Counted from the stretch's first letter, positions 9,435 through 18,518 are shown. The stretch: DNA of 64,000 bases from Coriobacteriia bacterium (GCA_013334745.1 JAAXWY010000001.1:129471-193470), one strand, 5' to 3'. A program made the numbers and translations. Notes: generated by a model not told the origin, from the sequence alone.

Positions 9435-9510
9435 TGGTAGCCCGTACGGGATTCGAACCCGTGATCTCCGCCTTGAGAGGGCGGTGTCCTAACCGCTAGA
9501 CGAACGGGCC
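9435..9510 (-). tRNA. tRNA-Glu (anticodon CTC)
   Basis: Minus strand. The acceptor stem GGCCCGT pairs with ACGGGCT (one G-U). The anticodon arm is CCGCC-CTCTCAA-GGCGG with CTC at 34-36, and the T arm is ACGGG-TTCGAAT-CCCGT. The 3' end ACCA is encoded. Only four bases separate it from tRNA-Gln, so the two are cotranscribed. It reads GAG codons only. Confidence 0.96.
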
Positions 9511-9514
9511 ATGC

Positions 9515-9590
9515 TGGCTGGGGTACTAGGGCTCGAACCTAGACTCTTCGGAACCAGAATCCGACGTGTTGCCAGTTACACCATACCCCA
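9515..9590 (-). tRNA. tRNA-Gln (anticodon CTG)
   Basis: Minus strand. The acceptor stem begins TGGGGTA and ends TACCCCA, with encoded GCCA at the 3' end. The anticodon arm is TCGGA-TTCTGGT-TCCGA with CTG, and the T arm is CTAGG-TTCGAGC-CCTAG. It reads CAG codons. It sits between the genes for glutamyl- and glutaminyl-tRNA synthetase, the latter being its charging enzyme. Confidence 0.96.
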
Positions 9591-9624
9591 GTACCGTAGC
9601 GCCCCAGGTGCGGCGCGAGAAGGT

Positions 9625-9653
9625 ATGTTACGGGCGGTCAGATGGGGTGTCAA
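9625..9653 (-). promoter_or_regulatory. Sigma-70-type promoter for the tRNA pair
   Basis: Minus strand TTGACA (9648-9653), a 17-base spacer and TAACAT (9625-9630), with the start point expected near 9618, about 28 bases before tRNA-Gln. A near-consensus promoter, as expected for stable RNA genes. Confidence 0.85.
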
Positions 9654-9686
9654 CCCTCATTCACGACCTCGCACAAACCGCCGCGC

Positions 9687-11156
9687 TCAGTCCGCCGCCA
9701 GGGATCGCGCAGCCGCAAGTCGCTCAAGCGTCCGCTCCTTGCCGAGCAGCTCGATCGACTCGAAGAGAGGCAGCGAGACGGTTGACCCGGCCACCGCCAC
9801 GCGGACGGCCTGGAACACGGCCTTGGGCTTCGCCCCGATCCGCTCGGGTACCTCGCGCAGCGCAGCCTCGATGGCGTCGCTCGCGAAAGTTGTCAATCCG
9901 GTGAGCGCGGCGCTCGCGGCGTCAAGTGCGGATCCGGCACCTTCCTTGTCGAGCACCTTCTCCTGCGCGGCTGCGTCTATCGCGGGCCGCTCGAAAAGGA
10001 ATCGCACCATAGGCGCGACTTCTGCAAGCCGCTTGGTTCGCTCGGCGACGATGGGGGCAAGGGCGACAAGCCACTCTCTGCGCTCTGCATCCACCGATCC
10101 GGCCGACAGTAGCCCCGCTTCCTCGAGCCACGGAATCACTCTGTCCACGAAGTCCTCGGCGGGCATCTCACGCAGGTAGACCCCGTTCATCCAGTCGAGC
10201 TTCTCGACGTCGAAGATGGCAGGGTTCTTGGAGATTCGGTCCAGCGAGAACTCCCGCTTGAGGGTCTCGGCGTCAAGGATCGTGGTCTCCCCGTCGAGCG
10301 ACCAGCCGAGCAGCGCGAGGTAGTTCATGATCGCCTCGGGTACGTAGCCCAGCTCAGCGTACGCTTCGACGCTGGTCGCACCGTGGCGCTTCGAGAGCCG
10401 TTTGCCGTCCGGGCCCCAGATCATCGAGAGGTGGGCGAAGGTCGGCACTGGCAGCCCGAGGGCCTCGTACACCACGATCTGTTTCGGGGTATTGCTCAGG
10501 TGGTCGTCACCGCGGATGACGTGAGTGATGCGCATGTCAACGTCGTCCATTACGACTGCGAAGTTGTAGGTGGGGGAGCCGTCACTGCGCGCGAGAACGA
10601 AGTCGTCAACGGCTGACTCCGGGAAAGCGACCTCTCCTCGCACGGCGTCGTCAAAGACTATGTCGCCGCGGTCCTGCGGCACCCTAAGTCGCCAGACGTG
10701 AGGTTCCCCCGCTAAGACGCGTGACGCCGACTGCTCAGCATCCAGGGCGCGGCAGGAGCGGTCATACCCGGCAACGCCGCCCTTGGCCCGTGCAGCCTCC
10801 CGCTTGAGCTCGAGCTCCTCGGAGCTACAGAAGCATGGGTAGGCATGCCCCGACGCCTTCAGGGCCTCGAGTCCCTCGGAGTACCGATCGAAGCGCTGGG
10901 TCTGAAAGTAGGGCCCGTAGTCACCGCCGACGTCAGGACCCTCGTCGTAATCAAGCCCCAGCCACTTCATGGCGCGCAGGATGGCTTGCGTGTTCTCGGC
11001 GGTCGAACGCTCGGGATCCGTGTCCTCGATGCGCAAGACGAACACGCCGCCATTTCGACGGGCGAAGGCCCAGTTGTAGAGCGCCGTGCGGGCACCCCCG
11101 ATGTGAAGGAAGCCGGTGGGGCTGGGCGCGAAACGTACCCGGACGTTGTCGTTCAC
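9687..11156 (-). CDS. gltX: Glutamyl-tRNA synthetase
   Basis: 489 residues, standard length. The class I motifs are FAPSPTGFLHIGGARTAL (HIGH) near residue 10 and KRLSKRHGAT (KMSKS) in the middle. IEDTDPERS and VIRGDDHLSNTPKQ are also typical. The C-terminal third is the helical anticodon-binding domain. I chose the GTG at 11156 because TGAGGAG lies about ten bases upstream and homology starts there; the longer open frame has no family support. Whether it charges only tRNA-Glu or also tRNA-Gln cannot be read from sequence, but the presence of glnS argues for the discriminating kind. Co-directional with the tRNA genes below it. Confidence 0.96.
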   Translation of the reverse strand: MNDNVRVRFAPSPTGFLHIGGARTALYNWAFARRNGGVFVLRIEDTDPERSTAENTQAILRAMKWLGLDYDEGPDVGGDYGPYFQTQRFDRYSEGLEALKASGHAYPCFCSSEELELKREAARAKGGVAGYDRSCRALDAEQSASRVLAGEPHVWRLRVPQDRGDIVFDDAVRGEVAFPESAVDDFVLARSDGSPTYNFAVVMDDVDMRITHVIRGDDHLSNTPKQIVVYEALGLPVPTFAHLSMIWGPDGKRLSKRHGATSVEAYAELGYVPEAIMNYLALLGWSLDGETTILDAETLKREFSLDRISKNPAIFDVEKLDWMNGVYLREMPAEDFVDRVIPWLEEAGLLSAGSVDAERREWLVALAPIVAERTKRLAEVAPMVRFLFERPAIDAAAQEKVLDKEGAGSALDAASAALTGLTTFASDAIEAALREVPERIGAKPKAVFQAVRVAVAGSTVSLPLFESIELLGKERTLERLAAARSLAAD

Positions 11157-11199
11157 GGTGTCGTGCTCCTCAGAATGTGACGGCTGAAGGGGTGACGCG

Positions 11200-11619
11200 C
11201 TAGTGATCGGCGATGTCGCAGGCGTTGGAACGCGACAGCATCCACCACGAGACGGAAACCGCCAGCAACAATGCTGAGAGTCCGATGGCTGTCTGCAGGT
11301 AGTTCGACCCTGCCTCAAACACCACGAACTTCCGGGCCACGGCGACGAGCGCCGCTTCCAGCACGGTCGGTACCACGTTCTCGTGCTTCATGTATGCGAT
11401 GGCGATACGGAACAGCTCAACCAAGATGAAGATCTCCAAGACGGTGCTGATGATCTTGGTGAACTCCACGGGGGTCAGCAGCGTCCCCGACGTCGCGAAG
11501 TTGTACATCTCCGAGCCAAGCGCGAGCAGGGCGCCACCCGCCAGGGCCACCAGAGCAACGGCGACGAGAACCTCAATGAACAACGTCGCCCAGTTCATGC
11601 CTTTGAGAAACCGTTCCAC
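11200..11619 (-). CDS. PsiE-like (phosphate-starvation-inducible E family) membrane protein
   Basis: 139 residues with four hydrophobic segments. The family core is seen in VLEIFILVELFRIAIAYMKH followed by ENVVPTVLEAALVAVARK. The molecular function of PsiE proteins is unknown; in E. coli the gene belongs to the Pho regulon. The GTG at 11619 follows AAGGAGG at ideal spacing. A longer frame to 11868 would run through the region antisense to the SAM riboswitch and lacks homology. It is 44 bases upstream of gltX on the same strand, and its 5' side faces the metK riboswitch. Confidence 0.85.
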   Translation of the reverse strand: MERFLKGMNWATLFIEVLVAVALVALAGGALLALGSEMYNFATSGTLLTPVEFTKIISTVLEIFILVELFRIAIAYMKHENVVPTVLEAALVAVARKFVVFEAGSNYLQTAIGLSALLLAVSVSWWMLSRSNACDIADH

Positions 11620-11712
11620 GAAAGCCTCCTTGTGTGCGTACGTACCGCACATGGTACCCGAGAATGGTGAGCCTGACTTGATGGGCGAGGTTGACCGCGC
11701 TACACTCGGCAG

Positions 11713-11840
11713 GCTCATCAAGAGGCAGCCCTGTGGCTGCAGAGGGTCGAGGGACCGAGCCCGTAGACACCCCGGCAACCGGCGTCGAAAACGTCGTACG
11801 GTGCCACATCTCGGCAGGCGAAATGGCCTGGAAGATGAGG
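11713..11840 (+). promoter_or_regulatory. SAM-I (S-box) riboswitch aptamer upstream of metK
   Basis: P1 arms CTCATC (11714-11719) and GATGAG (11834-11839) enclose the S-box core. That core has ATCAAGAG-GGCAG at the start, GAGGGACCGAGCCCG, CCCCGGCAACC, and GGTGCCACATCTC in the 3' half. These are the conserved S-adenosylmethionine-binding blocks. Placement ahead of S-adenosylmethionine synthetase fits feedback: with SAM bound, P1 is stabilised and the downstream terminator can form. Confidence 0.94.
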
Positions 11841-11878
11841 GAACAGCTCCGTGCGCCGATGTGCGCATCGTGAGGGAA

Positions 11879-11909
11879 GCCCCTGTCTGGTCCTGGCGGG
11901 GGCCTTTTT
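11879..11909 (+). terminator. Intrinsic terminator of the metK riboswitch
   Basis: GCCCC-TGTC pairs with GGCG-GGGGC (about nine base pairs with two G-U) and is followed by CTTTTTG. It lies 38 bases after the aptamer and 54 bases before the metK start, so it is the expression platform for transcription attenuation. Confidence 0.88.
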
Positions 11910-11963
11910 GTTCCCGCCTTGAGTGCGCGGCCTTCAGCGAAGACCGCCGAGAAGGAGGTAGTT

Positions 11964-13208
11964 GTGCCGGAACGCGAGTACCTGTTCACCTCGGAGTCGG
12001 TTACCGAGGGACACCCCGACAAGATGTGCGACGCCATCTCCGACGCCGTTCTCGATGCCATTCTTCAGGCCGAGATCGACGCGCAGGCCGCTGGACTCGC
12101 CGGCGCAAGCCCCGAGTACGTACGCTGTGCATGTGAGTGCTTCACGACGACAGGCCTGATCGTGGTCGGCGGCGAGATCCGCACCCACGGCTACGTCGAC
12201 ATCATCCAGATCGCCCGCAAGGTGGTCGGTGAGATCGGCTACACCCGCGCCAAGTTCGGTTTCGATGCCGAGACATGCGGCGTCGTTCTCGGCATCCATG
12301 AGCAGAGCGCTGACATCGCTCAGGGCGTCGACGAGTCATTCGAGGTTCAGCACGGCCAGGGCACCGACCCGATCGATCTGGTTGGTGCTGGCGACCAGGG
12401 CATGATGTTCGGCTATGCCTGCAACGAGACGTCGCAGTACATGCCGATGCCGATCTACCTCGCGCATCGTCTCGCTGAGCGCCTCACCGCCGTTCGCAAG
12501 GGCGAGGTTCTCGACTACCTTCGCCCCGACGGCAAGACCCAGGTCTCGGTCCGTTACGTCGACGGTAAGCCGGTCTCGGTCGAGAAGATCCTCATCTCCA
12601 CGCAGCACGCAGATGGAGTCGACATCGAAGGTCTGCTCCGCCCCGACCTCATCGAGAACGTTATCAGGCCGGTTTTCGAGCTTGAAGGCCTCGAGTACAA
12701 GGACGCCGAGATCTTCGTGAACCCCACCGGACGCTTCGTCATCGGCGGTCCCATGGGCGACACCGGCCTCACCGGACGCAAGATCATCGTCGACACGTAC
12801 GGTGGCATGGGCCGTCACGGTGGCGGCGCGTTCTCGGGCAAGGATGCGACCAAGGTCGACCGCTCCGCCGCATACGCCGCGCGCTGGGTCGCCAAGAACA
12901 TCGTGGCCGCCGGTCTTGCGGACCGTGCCGAGATCCAGCTCGCCTACGCCATAGGCGTGGCGCACCCGCTTTCGGTCATGGTCGAGACGTTCGGCACCGA
13001 GAAGGTGCCTGTCGAGCGCATCGAAGAGGCTGTCAACCAGGTCTTCGACCTTCGTCCTGGTGCGATCATCCGCGACCTCGATCTGCGTCGACCGATCTAC
13101 CGCAAGACCTCGGCGTACGGCCACTTCGGCCGCACGGACAAGGACTTCACGTGGGAGCGCACGGATCGCGCCGACCAACTCGCGGCCGCCGCGGGTCTTC
13201 ACGCCTAG
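11964..13208 (+). CDS. metK: S-adenosylmethionine synthetase
   Basis: 414 residues; makes SAM from methionine and ATP. Family motifs in order: [11 protein letters not shown] near the N-terminus, [12 protein letters not shown] (signature 1), [12 protein letters not shown] and [16 protein letters not shown] (signature 2 and phosphate loop). I chose the GTG at 11964 because GAAGGAGG sits at ideal distance and the conserved sequence begins right after; an ATG-less longer frame starts at 11919 inside the leader. Expression is under the SAM-I riboswitch just upstream. Confidence 0.97.
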   Translation: MPEREYLFTSESVTEGHPDKMCDAISDAVLDAILQAEIDAQAAGLAGASPEYVRCACECFTTTGLIVVGGEIRTHGYVDIIQIARKVVGEIGYTRAKFGFDAETCGVVLGIHEQSADIAQGVDESFEVQHGQGTDPIDLVGAGDQGMMFGYACNETSQYMPMPIYLAHRLAERLTAVRKGEVLDYLRPDGKTQVSVRYVDGKPVSVEKILISTQHADGVDIEGLLRPDLIENVIRPVFELEGLEYKDAEIFVNPTGRFVIGGPMGDTGLTGRKIIVDTYGGMGRHGGGAFSGKDATKVDRSAAYAARWVAKNIVAAGLADRAEIQLAYAIGVAHPLSVMVETFGTEKVPVERIEEAVNQVFDLRPGAIIRDLDLRRPIYRKTSAYGHFGRTDKDFTWERTDRADQLAAAAGLHA

Positions 13209-13233
13209 TAGAGCTTCGCGCACTCGAAACAAC

Positions 13234-13265
13234 GGCCACCGGCACTCGCAAGGGTGTCGGTGGCC
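13234..13265 (+). terminator. Terminator after metK
   Basis: Twelve-base-pair stem (GGCCACCG-GCAC with GTGT-CGGTGGCC) with loop TCGCAAGG, 25 bases after the metK stop and followed by TTCTGT. It separates the riboswitch-controlled metK from priA. Confidence 0.75.
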
Positions 13266-13312
13266 TTCTGTATGCTTGTCCGCAGGGTTCGTGTGGTCGG
13301 AGAGGAGGTCGT

Positions 13313-15547
13313 ATGGCGGTCGCGCAGGTCATCGTGGACGTGGCAACACGGCAACTCGACACGCCGTTCGACTACCTCGTCCCCGAGGAGCTCGGTGAGG
13401 TCGGTGTAGGCCACTGCGTCCTGGTCGACTTCGCTAACCGGCCCGTTGTTGGCTACGTCGTGGGAGTGACGGACCACAGTGACTTCCCGCGGCTCAAGCC
13501 TCTGCGTGCGGTGCTGGGCGCCGGGTACTTCGGGGAGTACGCGCCGGCGCTCGCGCACTGGATTTCCGACACCTACCTCTGCCCGCTCTCCGAGGCCTTG
13601 CGGCTCTTCATGCCGCCGGGCGGCGCGCCACGGGCAGTGCGATCCAAGACCGGCGACTGGGAGCTTCGCAGGGCCGGCGCAGGTCCGGTGGATGACCGCT
13701 GGATTCGGCTGCCTGACCAACCGAGCGACTTCGTGCCGGGAACCCGCGCGACCATGCAAAGGGCCGTCTTGGAGGCCCTGACCGCGGGACCCTGCCGCGC
13801 AGCGGAACTCGCTGCGGATCTGGGAAGCATCGACGGCGCCCTCAAGCGACTCGAAGTCGCAGGCGCGGTTGTGGTCGAGCGGCGCAGGCGATTTCGCGAT
13901 CCTCTGGTGCGGGAGAAGGCCGCCCCGCGTCACACAGAGCTCACTGCGGGACAGGCCGACGCGCTTCAGGCCATCAGCGAGGCGCTTGAAGCCCGTGCGG
14001 GTGGGGTCATCGTCGTAGACGGCGTGACGGGCTCTGGAAAGACCGAAGTGTACTTGCAAGCAATCGAGGCGGTTCGCCTCAGCGGGGGTACCGCATGCGT
14101 GCTCGTGCCTGAAATCTCGCTGACACCCCAGACGGTGGGCCGTTTCCGGTCGCGCTTCGGAGGCGAGGTGGCCGTTCTTCATTCACGGTTGTCCGCAGGA
14201 GAGCGCTACGACCAGTGGGATTTGACCCGGCGCGGGGAAGCGTCGGTCGTCGTTGGCGCCCGGTCGGCAATCTTTGCTCCACTGTCGGACCTGCGGCTCA
14301 TCGTCATCGACGAGGAACACGAGTCCAGCTACAAGCAGAGCTCCGCACCGAGATATCACGCTCGGGACGTCGCGGCGCAGATGGCGAAGCTCACCGGCGC
14401 AGTAGTCGTTCTGGGCAGCGCGAGCCCATCCATGGAGTCGAGGCACCGATGCGATACGGGCGAGTGGAAACGCGTCGCGCTTCCTGCCCGGGTCACAGGG
14501 CGTCCGCTGCCGCCGGTCACAGTCGTCGACATGGCTGCCGAGTTCGAGGCGGGACACCGTTCCATGTTCTCGCGCCCATTGATCGCAGCGCTTCAGCAGG
14601 TTGCTGCCGCAGGTAGCAAGGCCGTGCTGTTTCTCAACAGACGAGGGTTCGCATCCTTCCTCCTGTGCCGGGAATGCGGATTCGTGCCGGAGTGCGAGGA
14701 GTGCGCGGTTTCACTCACGTACCACGAGGTCGGCACGCGACTCCAGTGCCATCACTGTGGTGCGGTTCATCCCGTGCCTGCTGTCTGCCCTCGTTGCAGC
14801 AGTCCCTACTTACGCCAATTCGGTGCCGGAACCCAGCGGGTCGAGTCTGATCTCGCCGGAATCGTCGAGGGTCTTCCCATCGTGCGAATGGACGCGGACA
14901 CGACTCGGGGCAAGGGAGGGCATGAGAAGGCTCTGCTGGCGTTCGAGGCCCTCGAAAGCGGCATTCTCCTCGGTACCCAGATGATCGCCAAAGGGCTCGA
15001 CTACCCCGAGGTGACACTTGTCGGCGTCATCAACGCTGACACGACACTTCACATGCCCGATTTCCGAGCCGGTGAGCGGACCTACCAACTCCTTGAGCAG
15101 GTAGCCGGTCGTGCAGGGCGTGGCTCGGACGAAGGTCGGGTCATCGTCCAAACGTACTGGCCGGATCATCCCGCCATCCGGGCGGCGGCCGCACACGACC
15201 CCTCCGTCTTCTACACACAGGAGGCGTCTGAGCGAACTGAGCTCGGCTACCCGCCGTTCGGGCGCCTCGTCAACGTCCTGATATGGGGCAAGGATGCGGG
15301 TGTCGTCGCGGATTTTGCCGCACGAGTCGCTGCTTCGCTCGAATCTTCACTGCCTGTCGGCTCGAGCATCTTGGGACCGAGCCCCGCACCCATCTCCCGA
15401 ATCAAGGGCGTGTGGCGCTGGCACGTGCTGGTCAAGGCGCCTGAGGGCGCGGCCGTGTCGGGAGTGGTGAGCCATGCACTGGGCGCTCTCAAGAGCCCCG
15501 CCGAGGTGACCGTGACGGCCGATGTCGACCCACTCGACCTCTTGTAG
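13313..15547 (+). CDS. priA: Primosomal protein N' (replication restart helicase PriA)
   Basis: 744 residues, full family length. The N-terminal DNA-binding part is followed by the helicase core with Walker A DGVTGSGKTEVYL, DEEH box VIDEEHESSYKQ and GSASPS. A zinc-binding insert with eight cysteines comes next (CRECG...CEECA...CHHCG...CPRC). Helicase motifs then follow: GTQ-IAKGLDYPEVTLVGV and EQVAGRAGRG. PriA reloads the replisome at stalled forks. ATG at 13313 with AGAGGAGG upstream. It starts a run def-fmt-rsmB as in many Gram-positive genomes. Confidence 0.96.
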   Translation: MAVAQVIVDVATRQLDTPFDYLVPEELGEVGVGHCVLVDFANRPVVGYVVGVTDHSDFPRLKPLRAVLGAGYFGEYAPALAHWISDTYLCPLSEALRLFMPPGGAPRAVRSKTGDWELRRAGAGPVDDRWIRLPDQPSDFVPGTRATMQRAVLEALTAGPCRAAELAADLGSIDGALKRLEVAGAVVVERRRRFRDPLVREKAAPRHTELTAGQADALQAISEALEARAGGVIVVDGVTGSGKTEVYLQAIEAVRLSGGTACVLVPEISLTPQTVGRFRSRFGGEVAVLHSRLSAGERYDQWDLTRRGEASVVVGARSAIFAPLSDLRLIVIDEEHESSYKQSSAPRYHARDVAAQMAKLTGAVVVLGSASPSMESRHRCDTGEWKRVALPARVTGRPLPPVTVVDMAAEFEAGHRSMFSRPLIAALQQVAAAGSKAVLFLNRRGFASFLLCRECGFVPECEECAVSLTYHEVGTRLQCHHCGAVHPVPAVCPRCSSPYLRQFGAGTQRVESDLAGIVEGLPIVRMDADTTRGKGGHEKALLAFEALESGILLGTQMIAKGLDYPEVTLVGVINADTTLHMPDFRAGERTYQLLEQVAGRAGRGSDEGRVIVQTYWPDHPAIRAAAAHDPSVFYTQEASERTELGYPPFGRLVNVLIWGKDAGVVADFAARVAASLESSLPVGSSILGPSPAPISRIKGVWRWHVLVKAPEGAAVSGVVSHALGALKSPAEVTVTADVDPLDLL

Positions 15548-15595
15548 GGACGTTCGCACCACCACGGCCGACCCATTCCGGACGCATCTGGCTGG

Positions 15596-15601
15596 TATGA
15601 T
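15596..15601 (+). promoter_or_regulatory. Candidate extended -10 element upstream of def
   Basis: TGG-TATGAT, an extended -10 form, lies 68 bases before the chosen def start, in the gap after priA. A start point near 15608 would place an alternative in-frame ATG (15612) almost at the 5' end of the message. No clear -35 is seen. Confidence 0.4.
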
Positions 15602-15668
15602 TGCTGCAGTCATGTGCGTACGCATGGACGCGCTCGTTAACCGATCACAAGCGAAGGACTACTCTTCG

Positions 15669-16187
15669 ATGGATGTGCTTACCCACCCCAGTCCCGCGCT
15701 CAAGCAGCACGCGGCGCCTGTCGACCCACAGAACGACAACAGTCTCGTCGACCTGTGTCGCACCATGGCGAAGGCCATGTACGAGGCTCCAGGCATCGGC
15801 ATTGCGGCGCCTCAGATCGGTGTGCTCAAGCGCGTGATCGTGTACGACCTCGAGGACGAGGGCAACCCGATCGCCTTGTGCAACCCGCGGATCATTGAGA
15901 CCGGCGACGAACTCGAGGTCGACGACGAGGGCTGTCTCTCGCTTCCGGGAATCACGGTCGCGGTCGAGCGTCCCGTACGGGTGGTCTGTGAGGCCGTCAG
16001 CATGAAGGGGTCGCCCGTCGTCTTGGAGGCGGAGGGGCTGCACGCACGCCTGCTCCAGCACGAGATCGATCATCTCGACGGTGTGCTGATCATCGATCGT
16101 GCCACCGCCGAGGAGCGAAAGGCGGCGCTGCGGCGCTACCGCGAGGCGCGAGATGCCGGCGCGCAGCCGGGCGACGTGTCGATCTGA
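15669..16187 (+). CDS. def: Peptide deformylase
   Basis: 172 residues; removes the formyl group from nascent N-termini. All three metal-site motifs are present: GIGIAAPQIG (motif 1), EGCLSLP (motif 2, metal Cys) and QHEIDHLDG (motif 3, two metal His plus catalytic Glu). I chose the ATG at 15669 (MDVLTHPSPALKQ), which fits the short N-terminus seen in many homologues; in-frame ATGs at 15612 and 15624 would add 19 or 15 residues without family support. It directly precedes fmt, which adds the formyl group to the initiator tRNA, the usual functional pair. Confidence 0.94.
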   Translation: MDVLTHPSPALKQHAAPVDPQNDNSLVDLCRTMAKAMYEAPGIGIAAPQIGVLKRVIVYDLEDEGNPIALCNPRIIETGDELEVDDEGCLSLPGITVAVERPVRVVCEAVSMKGSPVVLEAEGLHARLLQHEIDHLDGVLIIDRATAEERKAALRRYREARDAGAQPGDVSI

Positions 16188-16213
16188 CGCCACTGAGCAC
16201 AGGGGGAACAGGA

Positions 16214-17149
16214 ATGCGCGTCGTCTTCATGGGCACGCCGACTTTCGCCGTACCGACGCTTGAGTCACTCGCCGAAAACCACGAGGTTGTTGCCGTCTAC
16301 ACTCGACCCGATGCCGCGTCCGGCAGAGGGCGTGCTGTTCGCCCGTCTGCAGTGAAGGAAGCCGCCCTCTCGGCAGGGCTGCCGGTCGTGCAGCCGTCGT
16401 CTCTCAAGGCGCCCGAGGTCGTCGAAGCGCTCGCGAGTCTGACCCCGGACGTCCTTGTGGTCGCGGCGTACGGTGCGATCCTTCCGCAAACCGTGTTGGA
16501 TGTGGCCGTACACGGCGCGATCAACGTGCACGCCTCGCTCCTGCCCCGTTGGCGTGGCGCTGCGCCGATCCAGCGGGCCATCCTCGCGGGCGATGAGCTG
16601 GCTGGCGTCTCCATCATGCGTATGGAGGCCGGCCTCGATACAGGGCCGTACTGCTCTCAGGCGTCCGTCACGATCGGTGAGGCGGATTCAGACGACCTTT
16701 CCCACCAGCTCGCAATGCTCGGTGCCCGTGAACTCACTGCGTGCCTTGCGAAACTCGGCTCACCTGAACTCACGTGGGTCGAGCAGGACGAGTCGCTCGT
16801 CACGTACGCCGAGAAGATCTCGAAGGGCGACGTGTTGATCGAGCCCGAGATGAGCGCACCGGATGCGTTGCGCAGAGTGCGGGCATCCTCGGACGCGGCT
16901 CCATGCCGCATCTCGATCACAGGACGGCCCGTGACTGTTCTCTCGGCACGCATGATCGAAACGCCGGTTGATCATGATCTCGCGGCGCCCGGCGCAGTCC
17001 GTGCATCCAAGGAGGGACTCGTGATCTCCCTGCAGGGCGGCTCACTGCTTCTTGAACGCATCAAGCCTGATGGGAAGAGGTCGATGGCGGCGGCCGACTG
17101 GGCACGAGGCCTGCAACAGGGTTCGAGTCTCACCTGGACCGGTGCCTGA
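16214..17149 (+). CDS. fmt: Methionyl-tRNA formyltransferase
   Basis: 311 residues. It formylates Met-tRNA-fMet using 10-formyl-THF. The N-terminal Rossmann domain begins VVFMGTPTFAVPTLESL. The catalytic region NVHASLLPRWRGAAPIQRA contains the family Asn-His pair and the SLLP loop; GVSIMRMEAGLDTGP follows. The C-terminal part is the OB-like tRNA-binding domain. GGGGGAACAGG precedes the ATG. Its stop overlaps the start of rsmB (TGATG), indicating translational coupling. Confidence 0.96.
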   Translation: MRVVFMGTPTFAVPTLESLAENHEVVAVYTRPDAASGRGRAVRPSAVKEAALSAGLPVVQPSSLKAPEVVEALASLTPDVLVVAAYGAILPQTVLDVAVHGAINVHASLLPRWRGAAPIQRAILAGDELAGVSIMRMEAGLDTGPYCSQASVTIGEADSDDLSHQLAMLGARELTACLAKLGSPELTWVEQDESLVTYAEKISKGDVLIEPEMSAPDALRRVRASSDAAPCRISITGRPVTVLSARMIETPVDHDLAAPGAVRASKEGLVISLQGGSLLLERIKPDGKRSMAAADWARGLQQGSSLTWTGA

Positions 17150-18510
17150 TGCCGGCATCGGCAGCGCGCAAGCTCGCGAGAGAGGTTCTGACCCGAGTTC
17201 GGGAGTCGCAGTCGTACGGCCACGAGGTGCTGTCTGCCGCGCTGGGTCGTACGAGCCTTTCGGCTGAGGACGCCTCGTTCGCCACTCGGCTCGCTTACGG
17301 CGCGCTACAGACCAGCGGCACACTCGATGAAATCATCGACCGCTGCCACACCGGCAAGCGCCTTGAGCCGCGGATCAGAGACGCGCTTCAGGTTGCCACC
17401 TACGAGATCGTGTTCCTGCACACCGAGGATCGAGCTGCAGTCCATCAAGGCGTGGAGTTGGTCAAGACCGTTCGTCCCCAGGCCTCGGGACTCGCCAACG
17501 CGGTCCTGCGCCGCGTCGCCCAGGAAGCGCCCGCGTTCCCATGGGGCGATCCTGCGCATGACGATGCAGCACTGGCCAGACTGAACGCCCATCCCGAGTG
17601 GATTGCAGCCCTTTGGATCGCGGAGCTCGGACGCGACACTGCCGCACTGACGATGGACGCCGACAATCAACCGGCTCCGCTGTTCCTGGCCGCGAACCCG
17701 TTCCGCTCATCACTCGACGAGGTGGTGCTCCTGCTCGAGCAGGAGCACGCGAAGCCGTCGCGGTGTCCGGTGAAGGGCTGCCTCAGAGCCAGCGAGGCGG
17801 GGCACGCCGTCCGCGGCGCCACGCTGGCCTCCGGCAAGGCTATTGCCGTTGACGCCGCGGCACAACTTGTCGCTCGTCTTGTTGCGCCGGCTCCGGGGTC
17901 CACAGTCGTGGAGATCGGCGCGGGCAGGGGCACCAAGACGCTGCTCATGCAGTCCGCAGCGGTTGCCGCAGGCGGCAGCTGCCAGCTCCACACCATTGAC
18001 AACCACGACTTCAAGACACGTCTGCTGGCAGAGCGGATGAGGAAGCTCGGGGTGCCCGGCGTGATGGCGCACACTGCTGATGCCACCGACATCGTTGCGG
18101 TTTCGGCCTTGGTCGGACCAGGAACGGCCGATCGGGTGCTGATCGACGCACCCTGCTCGGGACTGGGTACATTGCGGCGCCATCCGGAGAAGAGATGGCG
18201 CGTCACGCCAGAAGATGTAGCCGCGCTGGCAGCACTCGGATCGCGTCTTTTGGCGACCGCGGCGACCCTTGTTCGTCCCGGAGGTTTCGTGGTGTACTCC
18301 ACCTGCACGCTTGCGAACCAGGAGAACTCCGACGTCGTGAGCGCGTTCTTGGCGAGTGAGCAGGGGAGAGGGTTCGCGCTTGATACCGTGCGCGCGGATG
18401 TCCCGGACGAGTGGCAGCACTGCGTTGCGTCCGAGGGTTGGTTCCAGTCCATTCAAGAACCCGACGGACCTGACGGGCATTTTGCCGCCCGTCTTGTACG
18501 GCTCAGGTAG
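17149..18510 (+). CDS. rsmB: 16S rRNA (cytosine-967-C5)-methyltransferase
   Basis: 453 residues. The N-terminal NusB-like RNA-binding domain (about residues 1-145) is followed by the SAM-dependent RsmB/Nop2 methyltransferase domain. The SAM-binding loop VEIGAGRGTKTLLM, the motif DAPCSGLGTLRRHPE with one active-site Cys, and the second Cys in YSTCTLANQEN are all present. An N1 segment in the middle (ALWIAELG...) is more divergent than usual. Overlaps the fmt stop by one base of the start codon. Confidence 0.94.
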   Translation: MPASAARKLAREVLTRVRESQSYGHEVLSAALGRTSLSAEDASFATRLAYGALQTSGTLDEIIDRCHTGKRLEPRIRDALQVATYEIVFLHTEDRAAVHQGVELVKTVRPQASGLANAVLRRVAQEAPAFPWGDPAHDDAALARLNAHPEWIAALWIAELGRDTAALTMDADNQPAPLFLAANPFRSSLDEVVLLLEQEHAKPSRCPVKGCLRASEAGHAVRGATLASGKAIAVDAAAQLVARLVAPAPGSTVVEIGAGRGTKTLLMQSAAVAAGGSCQLHTIDNHDFKTRLLAERMRKLGVPGVMAHTADATDIVAVSALVGPGTADRVLIDAPCSGLGTLRRHPEKRWRVTPEDVAALAALGSRLLATAATLVRPGGFVVYSTCTLANQENSDVVSAFLASEQGRGFALDTVRADVPDEWQHCVASEGWFQSIQEPDGPDGHFAARLVRLR

Positions 18511-18518
18511 TCCGGCAC

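Noticed and set aside
12336-13232. Open frame of 298 codons on the minus strand
   Set aside because: Antisense of metK, which has all catalytic motifs and a good start site.
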